A stretch of DNA of 64,000 nucleotides, taken from contig CM060171.1 in assembly GCA_030549775.1 (NCBI GenBank), positions 61,066,360 through 61,130,359 on the forward strand. Direction: 5' to 3'. The position numbers and the translations under genes were made by a program. Positions 60,400-64,000 of this stretch are shown here, in pieces (position 1 is the stretch's first letter; the number at the start of each line of letters is the position of its first letter). This DNA is from Tamarix chinensis (taxonomy: Eukaryota; Streptophyta; Magnoliopsida; Caryophyllales; Tamaricaceae). The notes beneath the pieces were generated by a model that saw nothing but the letters and a program-made list of their open reading frames with translations, had not been told where the DNA came from and did not search any database.

Positions 60400-61310
60400 T
60401 CATCCCTTCCTTAGCAATTTACCATATTACCCCTCATATTGCATAATTACTAAATTACCCCTTGCTCGGTTTAGGTTACCAAGTTATCTCCCACACTTAT
60501 TCGGTCACCAATCACCCTTCATAATTGTTACATTTATCATACTTCTATTTGGTTGGTTAGATTACAAAATGATCCTTCTCCTTTGTTATAATCACCAAAT
60601 TGTCCTTTAGTTAGTTAAATTACCAAATTACCCCGCTCTATTGTCATAATTACCAAACTACCCTTTTGTTGGTTAAATTACCAAATTTCCCTTTTCCATT
60701 ATCATAATTACCAAATTACCCTTTGCCATTATCATAATTACCATTTTACCCTTCCCCATTATTATAATCACCATATTACCCTTCTCCATTATCATAATTA
60801 CCAAGTTACCCTTCTCCATTATCATAATTACCATTTTACCCTTCTCCGTTATTACAATTACCATACTACCCTTCTCTATTCTCATAATTACCATTTTACC
60901 CATCTCAATTATTATAATTACCATTTTACCCTTCTCCATTATTATAATTACCAAATTACCATTTTCCATTATTATAATTACCACTTTACCCTTTTACTTA
61001 GAAAATTACCATTTTGTCCCTTACTTACAAATTTCCATTTTATCTTTCTCTTCCAAATTTACCATAATACCCTTTTACTTACAAATTACCATTTTATACA
61101 TTACTTACAAATTACCATTTTGCCCTTCTCTTCCAAATTTACCATAATACCCTATTACTTACAAATTACCATTTTACCCCTTACTTACAAATTACCATTT
61201 TACCCCTTACTTACAAATTACCATTTTTTCCTTCTCATCCAAATTTACCATAAGACCCTTTTACTTTCAAATTACTATTTTGCCCTTTACTTTCAAAATT
61301 ACCATTATAC
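60400..61310 (-). repeat. TTACC minisatellite in giant LTR C, partly with exact 30-bp units
   Basis: From about 60691 to 60990 ten units of CTTCTCCATTATCATAATTA plus a CCATTTTACC-like tail follow each other at exactly 30 bases. Because 30 is ten codons, the minus strand carries a 103-codon frame (60673-60984) of repeating ten-residue peptides like M-E-K-G-N-L-V-I-M-I. It is a by-product of the array, not a gene. Confidence 0.88.
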
Positions 61311-62019
61311 CCTTTATTACACCACCTTTATCAAATTATCACCACTACATAAAATATTAATATTAATACTCTATTCTCATCATCCAATTCCACCAACTAT
61401 TATATTCCAACATAATATTCATTAACAACTACACATATTAGGCCACACTCTTGCACAATACATATTGCTAAAATGCCCCTAGGGCTCACAATAATATTAT
61501 TCATGCATCGATGGTCACAATAACATAATATACATGGATAAGTTCTTAACATATTATTGAATAACAAAATATCCTTCCTTAAGCATTTATTCCATACATG
61601 GCATATAAACTAACATGCTCTCCTTTTTATTAATAAATATAAGAAACCACATATAATATACTAAACAATATATATATCATGCAAAATAACATATTAAAAC
61701 TCTAATGTGCTAACATACGTTTATCCATGCATTTAAGTGGGGTTTAACGATTACCTTTATTCCTGCAAAAATTGAACCTTACCTGTAGCCCGGTTAAAGA
61801 TTCAAGCTTTAATTAGCAAAACCAATACCTAAAAATAATACCCATAATTATCATATTAGAAATAGGAAAAATCAAAAAGGATAAAACTTTATAAAACCTT
61901 AATGAATAACACACTTTACTTAACCATTAATATACCTCAAAAATTACATAAAATGACTTTCAAACAATGTGGAACTCACACTACATGATCAACATGAGCC
62001 GCATGCAAATTAGAAGTAA

Positions 62020-63250
62020 GAAAAGGTTGAAGGAAGGGAGGTGGAGAGAAAATGGGGGGTTAGTTCAATTAGGGTCTTGGGGGCCAAGAGGAGGGTAGGT
62101 GGATGGGAGTTAGGGTAAGGGACAGGTGCAAGGGTGTAGGTGGTGGTCGGGCATGGGTGATCGGCGGCCAAGGCTGCAGAGGCGACGACTACAAGGCTGC
62201 GAAGTGGGTTTTAGGAGTGGTGAAGGAGAAGAAGGAAGGGAAAGGGAGGAGGAAAAGGAGAGGCTGTAGGGCTGGGTTTTTGCCAAATAAGGTAAGGGAT
62301 GGTAGGGGAGGTTGCAGGGAGTGGGCTTGTGGCTTGCGAGGTGTCAAAAGCAGCAGGAAGATGGTGGAAGGAGGAGGTGCACGGTGGCTACTGAGAAGGA
62401 AGAAAAAGAATAGGGGAGGAAGAATGTGGGTTGTAGGGTGGCTCGAGAGGTAGTGTGGTGGTTCAGGGATGAATTAGAAGGTGGCAAGAGGTGGCATAGG
62501 TGGCTGGTACAGTGGTGGAATTGGCGGAGTTGGGCGGAGGTGCAAAAATAAAGGAAATATTATGAAAGGAGAAGAAAATGGAGAGAAAGGAATTGGGAAG
62601 GAAGGGGCTCAAAAAATGGGGCAGGAAAGAAGCTGATGAGGAGAATAAAAAGGAGAGGAAGAAGAGGGCAGTAGGTGGTCAGTCGATGGCAGGTTGTAGG
62701 GTGGCAGAGAGGTGGTTGGGTAACAGGGAGAGGGAAGGGAAGAAAGCAAAAGAAAGGCCATGCATGGTTGCTTTGGTCTGAAATGGGGGAAAAGGGGACA
62801 AGGGAGAGAGAGGGAGAGATAGAGGGTTGCAGTGGTGGCAAGCGGTGGCAGGGAGAGGTTGCAGGGTGGTGGTTGGGCGTGATTAGGGTGTTGGGCATGG
62901 GTGGCGAAGAAAGAAAGAAGACAAGGAAGAAAAGAAGCTTGGCCGAGCGAAGGGAAAAGAAAGGGAAGTTGGACCAGCCCTGTCAAGGGGAAAAAGAAAG
63001 AAAAGAGGGATTGGTTGGGCTGGTTAAAGTGTGCGTGGGAGAAAGGGAAAGAAAGGCAGGGGTTGGGCCTGTCGTGGTGCGAGGAAGGAGAGGGGGGAAG
63101 AGAGTGGGTCGGCGGCCCAGGCATGAGGAGGAAGGCTGGCTTGGTGGCCCGAAGAGAAGGAAAAAGGAAAAAGAAAGAAAGAAGAAAAAGGAGAAAGGAA
63201 AGAAAAGGAAAGAAAAAAAGGGGAAAGGAAAAGGAAAATTAGGGAAAATT
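62020..63250 (-). repeat. Strand-asymmetric GC-rich block of giant LTR C
   Basis: Purine-rich on the plus strand, matching copies A and B. Frames of 195 and 113 codons (plus, Lys/Arg/Glu/Gly) and 171 and 112 codons (minus, Pro/Ser/Leu) overlap each other. They have no domain and I treat them as compositional. Confidence 0.65.
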
Positions 63251-63566
63251 AAAATAATTTAATTTATAAAATAATAGGATGTAATATTTTTGGTTAATAA
63301 ATTTATTTATTAATTTAATTTAATATACTCAAATATATGGGTTTAAAAAGGATAATTTTAGTACAATATTAGTTTGGAAAGTTATTTAAATAAAAAGAGT
63401 ATGATAAAATAACAAAATATTTGTTTTAATATATTAAATATTTCTATCTAAATTTATATACTCAAAAATCCATAAAATAATTAAATTAAATAATTTTAAA
63501 AGCTAATTTATCCTGAATAAAAGTTATTTATTAAATTATAGGTTTTTAAAATTTCGAGGGAGTAAA

Positions 63567-64000
63567 GCATAGATAAATCCTATAAGGAATTCTATACAAT
63601 TCTTATGTAAATGTAGAAGAATGTGGAAGATCTAGAATCTTTCACCATAGGGAAGTGGGAGGGGGCACTTCAACTATAAATAGAGGAGGACTCTCATTTT
63701 CTCCCACCATCTTCCAACTTGTATGCTCTCTCCATCTCTCATCAATAAATTTGTCTCTTCTTACAAACAAACACTATCTTTCTTTCTCTAAGTTTCCTAA
63801 GTTCTCCAAGTTTTCTTACTCATCTTCGAAGGCTTGGCATTAGCCTTAGTGTTTTAAAGGCTCACTTAATGATCTAAAAAAGAGTTATGCTTCTAAGTGT
63901 CACACAAGAGAGACTTAGGTGACAATAAGTTACCTTGTGACATGTGTTATTTAAGAGTTGCTAAAAGGAAGATTTGGTTATAAGGGATTGTAGCCATGGA
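63567..64000 (+). repeat. Right part of an interrupted copia-type LTR with TATA box
   Basis: ACTATAAATAGAGG at about 63674-63687 is a canonical TATA box, followed by a C/T-rich leader with CTCATCAATAAATTTGTCTC. Upstream is GTGGAAGATCTAGAATC, like the segment before 58793. This is the promoter half of a copia-like LTR; the element continues beyond the window. The 62-codon frame at 63655 is not supported as a gene. Confidence 0.55.

Larger units (their letters stand above)
58793..63566 (-). mobile_element. Giant solo-LTR-like element, copy C (about 4774 bp)
   Basis: The left end TGTAACACCCCCAAAATTTA matches copies A and B exactly at the tip. The right end AAAATTTCGAGGGAGTAAA is a mutated version of AAAATTTTGGGGGATTACA. 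The same inner parts occur in the same order as copy A. The bases next to the ends (AGTGT left, GCATA right) do not match, so no target duplication is visible. No coding region is present. Confidence 0.82.

Noticed and set aside
60673..60984. 103-codon repeat protein on the minus strand
   Set aside because: It is the translation of a 30-bp minisatellite in exact codon phase.
62675..63262. 195-codon Lys/Arg/Glu/Gly frame in giant LTR C
   Set aside because: Purine-rich composition; overlaps a Pro/Ser frame on the other strand; not conserved in frame with copy A.
1..64000. tRNA, rRNA, CRISPR or bacterial operon features
   Set aside because: Looked for on both strands by eye; none found, and the content is plant nuclear repeats.

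Overview
The window is about 64 kb of AT-rich plant nuclear DNA, almost certainly from a flowering plant. It is made almost entirely of decayed, nested transposable elements. I found no intact host gene, no tRNA or rRNA gene and no CRISPR array. The plant call rests on the element families: Ty1/copia with UBN2-type gag, Tekay-like and Reina-like Ty3/gypsy, CACTA with TNP2 transposase, MULE with a FAR1-like N-terminus, and a plant L1-type LINE with a CCHC ORF1. I cannot name the species. Domain calls come from reading translations by eye against remembered family motifs; no search was run.

Layout. 1-1573: 3' end of a Ty1/copia element (RT tail, RNase H, 3' LTR). 1574-10206: one plus-strand L1 LINE (ORF1 zinc knuckle on the left, endonuclease and RT on the right), split by a complete but decayed copia element at 2473-8288 with 5-bp target duplications. 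10206-21372: a CACTA element (subterminal hairpins, an internal ~180-bp tandem array rich in telomere-like words, TNP2 transposase). Its transposase gene is cut by a 5.4-kb giant LTR at 15633-21074, flanked by GAAGA on both sides. 21373-25022: copia gag/protease relic and a faint relic of the giant-LTR family. 25023-28922: minus-strand Tekay-like LTR, polypurine tract, and integrase/chromodomain remnant; a 3.35-kb solo LTR (28928-32277, GAATA duplication) has inserted into it. 33-35 kb: degenerate repeats and a MITE. 35155-39916: second giant LTR, opposite orientation, GAGTA duplication. 40.8-44.6 kb: minus-strand Reina-like gypsy protease/RT/integrase. 44.8-48.1 kb: probable further long LTR. 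48.2-50.3 kb: plant mobile domain fragment (plus) and MULE transposase pseudogene (minus). 50.4-55.2 kb: simple repeats, MITE-like and LTR-like fragments. 55.2-57.8 kb: minus-strand copia with an internal deletion joining gag to RT. 58.7-64 kb: another LTR, interrupted by the third giant LTR at 58793-63566.

The most distinctive content is the family of three 4.8-5.4-kb giant LTR-like elements. They share long inverted ends, a strand-asymmetric GC-rich block, a short hairpin whose two arms changed together between copies, a minisatellite of roughly 30-bp units and a tandem array of CCGG-centred motifs. No copy has an internal coding region or a second LTR, so they look like solo LTRs of a Tekay-like chromovirus or a LARD-type non-autonomous relative. 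The nested structure gives a relative insertion order: LINE before the 2473 copia element; CACTA before giant LTR A; Tekay-like element before the 28928 solo LTR; a copia-type LTR before giant LTR C.
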